A DNA stretch of 64,000 nucleotides from NCBI GenBank assembly GCA_016296065.1, contig JAEDKA010000004.1, positions 1 to 64,000 on the forward strand, written 5' to 3'. Both the position numbers and the translations under genes were made by a program. The notes beneath the pieces were generated by a model, which was given only the letters and a program-made list of their open reading frames with translations, searched no databases and was not told where the DNA came from. How positions within the stretch are numbered: the stretch's first letter is position 1; the number at the start of each line of letters is the position of its first letter. This DNA comes from Kiritimatiellia bacterium (GTDB taxonomy: Bacteria > Verrucomicrobiota > Kiritimatiellia > RFP12 > UBA1067). Of the stretch, positions 24,308 to 32,207 are shown in pieces.

Positions 24308-26545
24308 TCAGAACCTGCTCTCTGCGCCGACCTCGACCGTCGCCCTGCCGCGGATGACGCGCGACGATGTGCCGACGAGAATCTCGTACCGCCCGGCCTC
24401 CGTCACGAAGCGATGGTCGAGCTCGTCGAAGTATGCGAGGTCGCGCGCGGAGAGCGGAATGCTCACCGTCTCGCTCTCGCCCGGCGCGAGGAGCTTCGTC
24501 TTCGCAAAGCCGCGAAGGTCCTTCACGCAGCGCTCGACCTTCGCGTCCGGATACGCGACGTACATCTGCACAACCTCGCGTCCCGCAACCTTGCCCGTGT
24601 TCGTCACCTTCGCGGAGACGGTCCATCCGCCGTCCTTCTCGGCCTCCACGCCGACGAGCGAGACGTCGAACTTCGTGTAGCTGAGTCCGTGTCCGAACGG
24701 GAACATCGGCTCGATGTTCTTCCTGTCGAACCAGCGGTACCCGACGTAGAAGCGCTCGTTGTAGACGACCTCCTTCTCGTTGTACGTGCCGAGCTGCGCG
24801 ACGCCCGTGTCCTCGTAGCGCTTCGGCCACGTGTGGCAGAGCTTGCCGGACGGGTTGACGTCGCCGAACACGACACGGGCGAGCGCACTGCCCTCCTCCA
24901 TGCCGAGGTAGGAACTCATGAGCATCGTCGGGGCCGCGTCGACCCATGTGTAGCCGACGGGCGTGCCGGCGCGCGAGATGACCACGGTGTTCTTCGCGTT
25001 CCAGGAGAGTATCGCGGCGATCGACTCGTCCTCGCCAGGGTCGGCGAGCATGTTGGAGCGGTCGCGTCCCTCGGACTCCATGTTGCCGTCGTAGCCGAGC
25101 TCCGTGCCGGTGAAGACGATCGTCGCGTCGGACGCGAGGGCGACGGCCTTGATCTCGTCGAGGCTGGGCTCGGAGGACTTCGCCTTCTTCGCCTCCTTGT
25201 CGAGATGCCCGCCCGCGCGCTCGACCCCGCTGAGGTCCACGGCAAGCTGGCTGTCGTCGGACGCCTTGACCGCGCCCTTCGGAATCGGCATGAGCACGAT
25301 CTCGACGCCGTCGCCGAGGCGCGCCTTGAGTCCGTCGATGAACGTCACCTCGTACGGCACGTTGCCCTCTCCGGAGCATCCCTTGTGGCACTGCTTCTCC
25401 GCGGCGTTCTTGCCTACGACGAGAATCTTCCTGACCGACTTCGCGTCGAGCGGCAGGACGCCCTTGTCGTTCTTGGCGAGGACGACCGACTCCTCGCCGA
25501 TGAGGCGAGCGATCTGCTGGTGCTTCTTCGTGTTGCGCTCGCCGGCCTTGCGCGGCGCGCCGGTGAGGAAGCCCGTCTTGGCCATCACGTAGAGGACGTG
25601 GAGAGCCATCTCGTCGACGGTCGCCTCGGAGACCTTGCCGGCCTTGACGGCATCGACGAGGGGAAGGGTTTCCTTCTTCGGATTGAAGTGGTGCTTGATC
25701 TCGTCGCCGCGGTCCATCTCGATCCCGCCGCCGTTGTTGGCTGAGAACTCGTTCGAGTGCTGCCCGCCCCAGTCCGTCTCGAGAAGGCCCTTGAAGCCCC
25801 ACTGGTCGCGCAGGACGCCCGTCTGGAGGTACTTGTTCTCGGACGCCCAGAGCCCGTCGATCTTGTTGTAGGACGTCATCACGCAGAGAACGCCCGCCTC
25901 CTGCACGGCCGCGCGGAACGCGGGGAGGTAGATCTCATGGAGCGTCCTCAGGTCGCAGTGCGTGTCTACGTTGTTGCGGTTCCACTCCTGGTCGTTGAGG
26001 CAGAAGTGCTTCACCGTCGCGGCGACGTCGAAGCTCTGCACGCCCTTGATCATAGGCACGCACATCTTCGCTGCGAGGCAGGGATCCTCGCCCAGGTACT
26101 CCCAGTTGCGCCCGTTGAGCGGCGTGCGCGCGATGTTGACGCCCGGTCCGAGCAGCTCGTCGACGCCGCGGTCGCGCATCTCCGCGCCGAGCACCTCGCC
26201 GTGGAGGCGCGCCATCTCGGGATCCCAGGTGGACGCGAGGGCGGAGAGCGACGGAAGCTTCGTGTTCTCGCTGCGCGGCTCGGTGTAGCCCCAGTCCCAG
26301 CGCTTCATCTGCGGACGCACCGTGGACGAGTTGTCGCTCATGGTCCATTCCTTCGTGATGCCGACGCGGGGTATCGCGGAAAGCGTCATAGTCCCGGAGC
26401 CACCAGTGAGAAGGACCTTCTCCTCGAGCGTCATCTTGGCGAGCGTCTCGCGCGCCGCCTTGGAGGCGGCCGCGTCGTCGAGCATGGCAAAACAGGCAAG
26501 CGACCCGAAGGCCGCCGCCACGGCAAAGGCTGATTTCGTGTTCAT
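24308..26545 (-). CDS. secreted GH3 beta-glycosidase
   Basis: This 745-residue exported enzyme has a signal peptide (AFAVAAAFGSLACFA), an N-terminal GH3 barrel (ARTPLNGRNWEYLGEDPCLAAKM; GFKGLLETDWGG with the nucleophile Asp near residue 258), an alpha/beta sandwich (about 370-600) and a C-terminal fibronectin-III-like domain (YTKFDVSLVGV...FVTEAGRYEILVGTSSR). GH3 enzymes remove terminal beta-linked glucose, xylose or GlcNAc; the domain order fits beta-glucosidase/xylosidase. The ATG at 26545 is fixed by the signal peptide and sits 6 nt from a perfect TATAAT, so the mRNA should be leaderless. It heads the operon GH3-Minf_1886-rsgA-phosphoesterase. Confidence 0.9.
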   Translation of the reverse strand: MNTKSAFAVAAAFGSLACFAMLDDAAASKAARETLAKMTLEEKVLLTGGSGTMTLSAIPRVGITKEWTMSDNSSTVRPQMKRWDWGYTEPRSENTKLPSLSALASTWDPEMARLHGEVLGAEMRDRGVDELLGPGVNIARTPLNGRNWEYLGEDPCLAAKMCVPMIKGVQSFDVAATVKHFCLNDQEWNRNNVDTHCDLRTLHEIYLPAFRAAVQEAGVLCVMTSYNKIDGLWASENKYLQTGVLRDQWGFKGLLETDWGGQHSNEFSANNGGGIEMDRGDEIKHHFNPKKETLPLVDAVKAGKVSEATVDEMALHVLYVMAKTGFLTGAPRKAGERNTKKHQQIARLIGEESVVLAKNDKGVLPLDAKSVRKILVVGKNAAEKQCHKGCSGEGNVPYEVTFIDGLKARLGDGVEIVLMPIPKGAVKASDDSQLAVDLSGVERAGGHLDKEAKKAKSSEPSLDEIKAVALASDATIVFTGTELGYDGNMESEGRDRSNMLADPGEDESIAAILSWNAKNTVVISRAGTPVGYTWVDAAPTMLMSSYLGMEEGSALARVVFGDVNPSGKLCHTWPKRYEDTGVAQLGTYNEKEVVYNERFYVGYRWFDRKNIEPMFPFGHGLSYTKFDVSLVGVEAEKDGGWTVSAKVTNTGKVAGREVVQMYVAYPDAKVERCVKDLRGFAKTKLLAPGESETVSIPLSARDLAYFDELDHRFVTEAGRYEILVGTSSRVIRGRATVEVGAESRF

Positions 26546-26551
26546 GCCACT

Positions 26552-26560
26552 ATTATACCA
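26552..26560 (-). promoter_or_regulatory. TGG-TATAAT promoter 6 nt from the GH3 start codon (leaderless)
   Basis: On the minus strand TGG-TATAAT (-10 at 26552-26557) is followed by AGTGGC and then the ATG, so transcription would start at or next to the A of the start codon. The position of the -35 falls in the upstream terminator and is not consensus, fitting an extended -10 promoter. Confidence 0.75.
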
Positions 26561-26596
26561 AAAAAATAAAGGACGGCGCGGCAGATGTGCCGCGCC
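26560..26596 (-). terminator. rho-independent terminator between CE15 remnant and GH3
   Basis: Read on the minus strand, the stem GGCGCGGCA/TGCCGCGCC with a 4-nt loop (26575-26596) is followed by a TTTATTTTTTT tract that runs into the GH3 promoter. It isolates GH3 from upstream transcription. Confidence 0.85.
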
Positions 26597-26641
26597 CCGT
26601 TTCGATATGCGGCGCGATGAGGCCATCCCGCCCTACCGCCC

Positions 26642-26760
26642 TCACATCTCGGAGAGCTTCTTGAGGAGGGCGTAGTTGTCCTTGAATGGGCGTTCGCCCC
26701 CGATGGCGTCTGCGGCAAATCCGCCGCGTATTTGTCGCAGCCCGCTCGACAGCCCAACAG
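26642..26760 (-). pseudogene. C-terminal gene fragment and low-complexity DNA
   Basis: A minus-strand frame ends AIGGERPFKDNYALLKKLSEM-stop at 26642, which reads like the C-terminus of a real enzyme, but it degenerates upstream and has no start. Beyond it, 26745-26825 is a C/A-rich tract with 7-8-bp periodicity (CAGCCCAA twice, then ACTCAACC-type units). A small hairpin, GTGTCGAA/TTCGACAC, lies near 26827-26854. The stretch 26597-26992 holds no intact gene. Confidence 0.35.
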
Positions 26761-26992
26761 CCCAACTCTAATCGACTCTATGCGACCCTACCCAACCGCC
26801 ACTCAACCACGACTCAACCATCCTTCGTGTCGAATCCAAGAACGATTTCGACACAACCATCCCACATTCGTGATTCTACAACTTAGGCAACAACCACGCC
26901 CCAACAATGCGAAATGGGCGCAAGAGCGTTCGTCCAAAGCCCTTCGCAGGCGAAATGCAGTCCGATTCGATGACAATAAATATTTACCACTT

Positions 26993-27466
26993 CTATTCCT
27001 CTGAAAACGCCTTGTCCGCAAAATCGAGCATCCAGAGCCAGTCGTAGCCCGAAAGCCCGTGCTGTCCGCCGCGGCGGACATAGCCGAATGTGGAGCCGAT
27101 GCGCGACCTGTCGTAGTTTTCCGGAAAATCGCCTTTGGGCAGCCCCTCTTTCCCGAGGAACTCCCAGACCGGCGATGCCGCGCGGCACGAGAGCCATTCG
27201 CCCTTCGCGTCGAACCACCCCTGGTTGAAGCCCTCGACGAGCAGCGCGCGCGGCGCAATCGCCGCGACGAGGAGATGCTGGTCGAACTTCATCGCCTGCT
27301 CGTTGTCGACGTACTTCGCATACGCCTTGCAGTACCAGTGCGGGAAGCTCGCCATTTCCGTGGACACGTTCTCCCCGACCTCGCCCGGATATTCCGCCAA
27401 AGGCGCCGCCGTTGCAACTGCGGCAACAGTCGCCGCGAGAATTGTTCCGCACCGTAATCTCCTCAT
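26993..27466 (-). pseudogene. CE15 glucuronoyl esterase, internally deleted (signal peptide fused to C-terminal part)
   Basis: The reading frame joins a good signal peptide (LAATVAAVATAAPLAEYPG) directly to the C-terminal third of a CE15 glucuronoyl methylesterase: MKFDQHLLVAAIAPRALLVEGFNQGWFDAKGEW, then GGQHGLSGYDWLWMLDFADKAF, which includes the catalytic His. CE15 proteins are about 400-460 residues and carry their nucleophile in a GCSRGGK-type motif; that motif and about 250 residues are absent. The frame is open, so the deletion was in frame. CE15 cleaves lignin-glucuronoxylan esters; this 157-residue version cannot be catalytic. It marks former xylan-degrading capacity here. Confidence 0.8.
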
Positions 27467-27555
27467 TTCGTAAATTCCTAATTTCGTTAACTACATTGCA
27501 AATACGAAGCCCCAGGAAGCGAGGAGGAAGGATTCGCCGCGACGCCGTGCCTATC

Positions 27556-28953
27556 TCAAGCCTGTCCGAAATCAGCCGCTTCGCGCGGGGCGTAGTCAAA
27601 CTCGCCGGCAACGGAGTTCCTGAGGACGTTGTGGACACGAACACGCAGACGACCGCCTTCGACAAACCCCTCGACGACGGTTGGAAAGCGACTCTCGTCG
27701 TCCACCTGGACACGCTTTCCGTCGACAACCCGGCTGGAAACGCCAAGATCAGGACCTCCGCCGACGATGTGCGCCCAACTGCGCCCGGCAACCGGTCCGT
27801 CGTAGCGGTACTTATGCTGGTGGGCTGTGACGACAAGCTGGCAACCGGCCTTCTCAAGCAACGGCCCCCAGAGATTCGCGCATGTCCTCTGCCACATCGC
27901 GAAGTCAACGAAGTAGCGTCCGCCGCCATCCTTGTCGCAGTCGCCCGGATTTGCGCCGGGGCGCGGGTCATAGAGCGGAATGTGGCAGAACGCCACGAGG
28001 TATGGCGCGGAGCGGATCTCTGGACGCGCAAGCGCATCCTCGAGCCATGCGCGCTGCGCGACGCGGTAGGGCTCCATGTTGAAAAGCCCCGCGAACACGT
28101 CGCGCGAGTCGAGCTTGTCCTCGCCCGTGTCGAGGCCGACCATCGCGATTTCTCCGCAGCGCACGGCGAAGTTTCTGCCAAGGTCCCAGTCGCGCGGCAG
28201 GCGTTCCTCCGGCTGGCGGAACATCAGCGCCCGCTCCATGCGGCGTGCGGCGAGGCCTCGGTAGTCGTGGTTCCCGGGAAGGAACATATACGGCTGGCAC
28301 GCGGCATAGTCGCCACGCGCGATTTCAGGGACGTAGAAGATCGGAAGAAGCGACTCCACCGTTTCCTGCGTGTTGCAGGCGTCGCCGTTCCAGACGACGC
28401 ACGACGGCTTGAGCTCGGCGATCTTGTCGACCGCCATCCCGAACGGCGCCATCTGCGCGTGCGTGTCGTTGATGACGCAAAAGCTCGACCGTGCGCCGGC
28501 GCCGAGCGTGCGAAACGAATAGACGCGCGGATCTTCCTCGTGGCCGACGATCTTCATCGAATACCCGCCCTTGTATTCGATGCGGTCCGCGCCGATGCAG
28601 TAGTAGTACGTCGTCGCCGGCTTCAGCCCCGTCAGCCTGACGAGCATGATCTTGTCGTTCATGTCCGTAACGCGATAGCCGCCGCACTTAACGCGCCGCG
28701 CCCCGGCGAGGTCGGAAGACTCCGAAACATCGACGTAGCCGTTGGCCATGTCCGAAACAGCGAACCCTACGCCCATCGACGTCTCCGCTGCGTTCTGGAG
28801 TACGGGCGGCGAAATGATCAGTGCGCCCTTCGCTGCCTCTCCGTCCGCAGACGATTCTCCGGCCTCGGGCGACGGAACCGGCATCCTCTCAGATACGCAA
28901 CCGGCGGCAAGCGCCCCGCCCGCAAGTATGAATTCCCTTCTATCGAGCTTCAT
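27556..28953 (-). CDS. PhoD-like secreted metallophosphatase lipoprotein
   Basis: This 465-residue protein has a Tat-type lipobox leader (LDRREFILAGGALAAGC). A fibronectin-like purple-acid-phosphatase N-domain follows (about 50-160: MGVGFAVSDMANGYVDV..., LTGLKPATTYYYCIG). The calcineurin-type catalytic domain has VINDTHAQ, VVWNGDACN, LPGNHDYRG, AFCHIPLYD and VTAHQHKY, the full set of metal ligands. It is probably a periplasmic or surface phosphodiesterase/phosphatase. CAAGGAGAAAAG supports the ATG at 28953. It lies between two decayed carbohydrate genes, and no clear promoter was seen. Confidence 0.85.
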   Translation of the reverse strand: MKLDRREFILAGGALAAGCVSERMPVPSPEAGESSADGEAAKGALIISPPVLQNAAETSMGVGFAVSDMANGYVDVSESSDLAGARRVKCGGYRVTDMNDKIMLVRLTGLKPATTYYYCIGADRIEYKGGYSMKIVGHEEDPRVYSFRTLGAGARSSFCVINDTHAQMAPFGMAVDKIAELKPSCVVWNGDACNTQETVESLLPIFYVPEIARGDYAACQPYMFLPGNHDYRGLAARRMERALMFRQPEERLPRDWDLGRNFAVRCGEIAMVGLDTGEDKLDSRDVFAGLFNMEPYRVAQRAWLEDALARPEIRSAPYLVAFCHIPLYDPRPGANPGDCDKDGGGRYFVDFAMWQRTCANLWGPLLEKAGCQLVVTAHQHKYRYDGPVAGRSWAHIVGGGPDLGVSSRVVDGKRVQVDDESRFPTVVEGFVEGGRLRVRVHNVLRNSVAGEFDYAPREAADFGQA

Positions 28954-28991
28954 CTTTCTTTTCTCCTTGTGCACAAAGCATGCTAAACACA

Positions 28992-29297
28992 TTAGTCGCA
29001 CTTCCCGTCAAAGTTGATCAGGCCGAACATGCCCAGGTTGCTGTTGTTGTTCAGCGTAAAAGACGTGCTCGCGCTCTCCTCCGGTTCGCTGTGGCGGTTT
29101 ACGACGACATTGGCGTTCCAGCTCTCGCCCGCCTTAGGCGGCGTCGCCTCGAACACCGTCCATGGAATAAAGAACTCGGCTTTCCAAAAGCCGGGCCTGA
29201 GGTTCCACCAGTCGAAGGATGTGAAGAACTTCTTCATGTGCGCCATCTGCAGGGCGCTTGGGAACTCGACGGACTTGCACCACGGCACCTGCTTCAC
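28992..29297 (-). pseudogene. carbohydrate-binding-domain (CBM9-like) remnant interrupted by the insertion sequence
   Basis: About 100 residues (WWNLRPGFWKAEFFIPWTVFEATPPKAGESWNANVVVNRHSE...NLGMFGLINFDGKCD) match the end of CBM9/DOMON-like sugar-binding domains (W-x-E-x-x-IPW and W-N-x-N-x-x-R pattern). The frame is cut by the insertion sequence at 29299. Beyond the element (31423 onwards, minus strand) the same frame continues only about 15 codons to a stop, so the gene had already lost its N-terminus before insertion. Confidence 0.6.
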
Positions 29298-29357
29298 TCC
29301 AGATATTCCAAAACTAGCGAATCCTTCTATGTAAAATGACGTCCGGATGGGCGTTTT

Positions 29358-29393
29358 CAGGGGGCTCCCCGCCTTTGCGCGGGGTGCCCCCTG
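29358..29393 (+). terminator. hairpin at the left end of the insertion sequence
   Basis: CAGGGGGC and CCCCGC pair with GCGGGG and GCCCCCTG around a 6-nt loop with one mismatch, followed by a T-rich run. It would stop or sequester transcripts entering from outside, a common protective device in insertion sequences. Confidence 0.75.
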
Positions 29394-29425
29394 AAAAATT
29401 TCTTTCCTTTTTCGCGGATTCCCCC

Positions 29426-29454
29426 TTGACTCTTCGCAAAATGGAGCGTATAAT
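29426..29454 (+). promoter_or_regulatory. transposase promoter (TTGACT-17-TATAAT), near-leaderless
   Basis: TTGACT at 29426-29431, a 17-bp spacer and a perfect TATAAT at 29449-29454 are followed only 8 nt later by the ATG at 29463. The leader would be 0-3 nt, too short for a ribosome-binding site. Confidence 0.8.
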
Positions 29455-29462
29455 TACGTTCC

Positions 29463-29918
29463 ATGAAAATCCAAAAAAAGTGGAAGAGGGCCTACGCCGC
29501 CAAGGCGAGCGCCCTGAAGCGCCTTCTGGGGAGCGGAATGCTCCTGGAGGGATCCCTGAACATGTCCATGCGGGGCGGGTCGGAGCACTGGCAGCTGACG
29601 GACAAGGTGGACGGGAAGAGCCGCACGCTGTACGTGCCGGCCAGGCACGCGGAAGAGGTCACGGAATCCATCGAGCTGTGGAAGCGGGTGCGGCGGGAGC
29701 TGAGGGAGCTGTCTGCGGCGGCGAGGGAGGCGTACGCGAACGCCTTTGCCGAGCTGCGAGGCGCAGAGAGGCGCGGGAGGGCGAAAGTCGAGCGTGCGAA
29801 AGGCAGTGGCGCGAGCGAACCGCGCGCGAAGTCCTCGCGGGCGTCGAAGTCGGCGGCCACCCGGAGCATCGCCCCGGCGTCCCGCCGGCAGCCGAGCCGG
29901 ACGTCGAAGAGGCGGTAG
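29463..29918 (+). CDS. transposase N-terminal part (DUF6788-like domain), frame A
   Basis: These 151 residues start MKIQKKWKRAYAAKASALK and continue GSLNMSMRGGSEHWQLTDKVDGKSRTLYVPARHAEEV. That follows the GSL...-(V/L)-DGK-(S/T)-R-x-x-YVP pattern of the DUF6788-type domain found ahead of some DDE transposases. An ELW.RVRRELRELSAAAREAYA helix follows. After about residue 110 the frame becomes low-complexity (RRGRAKVERAKGSGASEPRAKSSRASK), suggesting the true coding frame has already switched to frame B. Confidence 0.75.
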   Translation: MKIQKKWKRAYAAKASALKRLLGSGMLLEGSLNMSMRGGSEHWQLTDKVDGKSRTLYVPARHAEEVTESIELWKRVRRELRELSAAAREAYANAFAELRGAERRGRAKVERAKGSGASEPRAKSSRASKSAATRSIAPASRRQPSRTSKRR

Positions 29919-31228
29919 CCGAGTACGCGGAGTTCATAAGAAAGACACGGGGGGCGCTCGGCCCCCTGTTCAAGGACATATACGCGGGGCACGACGAAAG
30001 CCTGTGCCTGTACACGGACGACACCGTCGTCTGCACCTTCCTCGCGGTCACGATGCTCAAGTGCCGCTCGCGCAACGCGGTGGACGGATGCCGGAACAGC
30101 GAGGGGATGGCGGCGTCGATGCTGTACCTCTCGGGCCAGGGCTGGTGGCCCGAGGGCGAGAGGTTCACGACGGCCTGCACGGGGACGCTCGTGTACCGCA
30201 CGAGAGGCTGGGACTGCGAGAAGGTCAAGATTGTAAACGCGTCCCTGGTCAAGCGGCTCATAAACGCCAAGTTCTTCGAGAAGGACAGGGTTTCCGGGAG
30301 GTACTATCCGCTTGCGGTGGACGCGGTGCACCGCGACGAGAGGCGCAACGGATGCGGCGAGCGCCTTGCGAAGAAGGAGAAGAAGACCATCGCGCTGGAG
30401 GTGAAGCTCATAACGAAGACGGGCATGGCGGTCACGGTGTGCAGCGAGTGCGTGGAGCCCTACGACGACCAGAGGGAAAAGCAGGACTGCGAGATCAACG
30501 CGTTCAAGCGCATGGCCCCGTCCCTGCGGAAGCTCACGAGGAAGTACCCGCTGTGCCTCGTCGGCGACGCGCTGTACGGATGCGACGGCGTCTGGCGCAT
30601 CTGCGAGGGATACGGGTGGAAGTACATCACGACCTTCAGGGAGGGGCGCATGCCGGGCGTGTACGAGGACGTCGTGCTGAGGTTCAAGTGCGGCGACTGC
30701 GATGCCGGGGAGCTGCTCAGGGCGGACGGCGGCCCGAGGCACGGGACGATGAAGTGGGTCGTCGGCGTCGAGACCAACGCCCCCGACAGGTACAGGATCA
30801 ACGTCGTGTACGGCAAGATATCCATCCTCGGCGACCTGACCAAGAAGGGAAATCAGAAGAAGCCCTACGTCGGCATGTTCGCCACGAACATTCCAATCGA
30901 CGGATTGGACAAGGCCGACGAGATATTCTGCTGGGGGCGCAGGCGCTGGAACATCGAGAACGTGTTCAGGGAGCAGAAGCACAGCGGCTTCGGGCTCAGG
31001 CACAGGTTCGTGAACGCCACCAACGCCAACAAGGTCTGGTACTACCTCATGCAGATCGCCTGGACGCTGTGGCAGATGTTCCAGCGTGGATTCCTGCTGC
31101 GGCTCGAAGCCGGATGCCGCAAGATGACGCAGGCCCTCTGGTGCGAGGAGATCCGGACCTACATCCGCCACCTCGGATGCATCCTGCTCGTTCCGCGCTA
31201 CAAGCTCATGTGCCGCAAGAACCTCTGA
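29789..31228 (+). CDS. transposase catalytic part (DDE type), frame B, -1 relative to frame A
   Basis: This frame has no start of its own in the overlap. From AVAEYAEFIRKTRGALGPLFKDIYAG it continues through DDTVVCTFLAVTMLKCRSRNAVDG, an N-terminal helical region. The catalytic core includes LAVDAVHRDER, CLVGDALYGCDGVWRICEGYGWKYITTFREGRMPG (second Asp region) and ADEIFCWGRRRWNIENVFREQKHSGFGLRHRF, the Y-(2)-R-(3)-E-like signature of IS4-type transposases (here R-R-R-W-N-I-E-x-x-F-x-x-x-K). Production needs either a programmed -1 shift or repair of an indel. The exact switch point between about 29780 and 29918 is not visible. Confidence 0.75.
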   Translation, partial: RACERQWRERTAREVLAGVEVGGHPEHRPGVPPAAEPDVEEAVAEYAEFIRKTRGALGPLFKDIYAGHDESLCLYTDDTVVCTFLAVTMLKCRSRNAVDGCRNSEGMAASMLYLSGQGWWPEGERFTTACTGTLVYRTRGWDCEKVKIVNASLVKRLINAKFFEKDRVSGRYYPLAVDAVHRDERRNGCGERLAKKEKKTIALEVKLITKTGMAVTVCSECVEPYDDQREKQDCEINAFKRMAPSLRKLTRKYPLCLVGDALYGCDGVWRICEGYGWKYITTFREGRMPGVYEDVVLRFKCGDCDAGELLRADGGPRHGTMKWVVGVETNAPDRYRINVVYGKISILGDLTKKGNQKKPYVGMFATNIPIDGLDKADEIFCWGRRRWNIENVFREQKHSGFGLRHRFVNATNANKVWYYLMQIAWTLWQMFQRGFLLRLEAGCRKMTQALWCEEIRTYIRHLGCILLVPRYKLMCRKNL

Positions 31229-31432
31229 CGGCGAAGCGGACGCGGCGTTCCGAAACCACAAGCCGAGTCATTCGGGCCTCCCGCAGCAGCGCGGGGGGAT
31301 GGCAACGCATTGTCGAAAACAGCCTCGCACGCGCAAAAGGCCACTCAATATTTCAAAATCCAGGCTTGCGGCGCAACAAAGTGGAGCCGCATGCCGGGAT
31401 TTTTGGAATATCTGGCTTCACTCTTTGCCCCC

Positions 31433-31461
31433 TTGCGTGCGACCAAGATATTTGGTATTAT
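31433..31461 (+). promoter_or_regulatory. promoter of the NYN-domain gene
   Basis: TTGCGT (31433-31438), a 17-bp spacer and TGG-TATTAT (-10 at 31456-31461). The leader is about 70 nt and ends with AAGGACAC before the ATG at 31540. The -35 lies 11 bp from the insertion-sequence target duplication. Confidence 0.7.
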
Positions 31462-31539
31462 ACCAACATCCACCCGCCAAGGCACTGCCGAGGCGGCGCA
31501 AGGCCGGGGCAACCCGGCCTTAGCATTTTCAAGGACACA

Positions 31540-32205
31540 ATGAAAGTTAACGTATACATAGACGGTTTTAACCTGTTCTACGGGATGCTGAAAGGCACTC
31601 CCTACAAATGGCTTGATCTTGAGAAGTTCGCCGATGCAATTGTCGCCAACAACATCGAGGTCGTTGCGATAAAATATTTCACCGCGAGAATAAAGACATT
31701 CCCTCACGACGACGACAAGCTTCTTCGACAATACTACTACCTTGAAGCTCTCTCTACTCTGCCACGAGTTCAAATAATCGAAGGCTTTTACACAAAGCAC
31801 AAGGTCAAGATGCCCTTCTTCAAAGAACCTTGCGTCTCCTGCGACAAAACAGATGGCATGGCTTCTGTCGTCAAACTCGAAGAGAAACGATCCGATGTCA
31901 ACATAGCCACTGAAATGATCCTCGACGCAATGCTTGACAATGATGTCGATGCGTTTACATTGGTCAGCGGCGATTCCGACCTCGCTGGACCCGTCTCGGC
32001 AATCAGACACAAGTTGAAGAAGCCGGTTGCGGTTTACAACCCACATGGCGGCACTTGCGATGAATTGAAGAAGTTTGCATCGCTGTACAGGAACATTCCG
32101 CAAGACACGCCAAGGCGTTGCCAACTGCCGGATGAGATAACGCTGCCCGATGGCCGCACAATCCGCCGTCCTCCGGCATGGTTGCCGCAATCTGTGACGC
32201 AGTAG
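31540..32205 (+). CDS. NYN-domain (PIN-like) ribonuclease-type protein
   Basis: This 221-residue cytoplasmic protein begins VNVYIDGFNLFYG, the first acidic motif of NYN/LabA-type domains. It continues with KRSDVNIATEMILDAMLDNDVDAFTLVSGDSDLAGPVSAIR, the second acidic cluster, and PVAVYNPHGGTCDELKKFAS. These acidic residues would bind Mg2+ in a PIN-like RNase fold. It is clearly lower in GC than its neighbours, is the only plus-strand gene for 17 kb to its right, and ends 2 bp from the stop of the convergent GH31 gene, all suggesting acquisition. A C-terminal ITLPDGRTIRRPPAWLP tail is unexplained. Confidence 0.85.
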   Translation: MKVNVYIDGFNLFYGMLKGTPYKWLDLEKFADAIVANNIEVVAIKYFTARIKTFPHDDDKLLRQYYYLEALSTLPRVQIIEGFYTKHKVKMPFFKEPCVSCDKTDGMASVVKLEEKRSDVNIATEMILDAMLDNDVDAFTLVSGDSDLAGPVSAIRHKLKKPVAVYNPHGGTCDELKKFASLYRNIPQDTPRRCQLPDEITLPDGRTIRRPPAWLPQSVTQ

Positions 32206-32207
32206 CC

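Larger units (their letters stand above)
29299..31415 (+). mobile_element. complete insertion sequence, 2117 bp, 15-bp terminal inverted repeats
   Basis: The ends are CCAGATATTCCAAAA (29299-29313) and its exact reverse complement (31401-31415). Inside lie a strong hairpin that shields the element from read-in, a consensus promoter, and a two-frame transposase gene reading rightwards. The 7-bp target duplication is perfect, so insertion is recent or at least undecayed at its borders. The family was not assigned with certainty; the transposase looks like an IS4/ISNCY-type DDE enzyme with a DUF6788-like N-terminal domain. Confidence 0.9.
29292..31422. repeat. 7-bp target-site duplication CTTCACT flanking the insertion sequence
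   Basis: CTTCACT occurs at 29292-29298 directly left of the left inverted repeat and again at 31416-31422 directly right of the right inverted repeat, in the same orientation. This is the expected result of a single transposition with a 7-bp staggered cut. Confidence 0.9.

Noticed and set aside
26827..26854. Hairpin GTGTCGAA/TTCGACAC as a terminator or small RNA
   Set aside because: No T-tract on either strand and no promoter nearby; left as a minor inverted repeat.
29474..29480. Perfect -1 slippery heptamer A-AAA-AAG at codons 4-6 of the transposase
   Set aside because: A shift there would abandon the first 110 residues of frame A, which carry the recognisable N-terminal domain, so it cannot be the working frameshift site.
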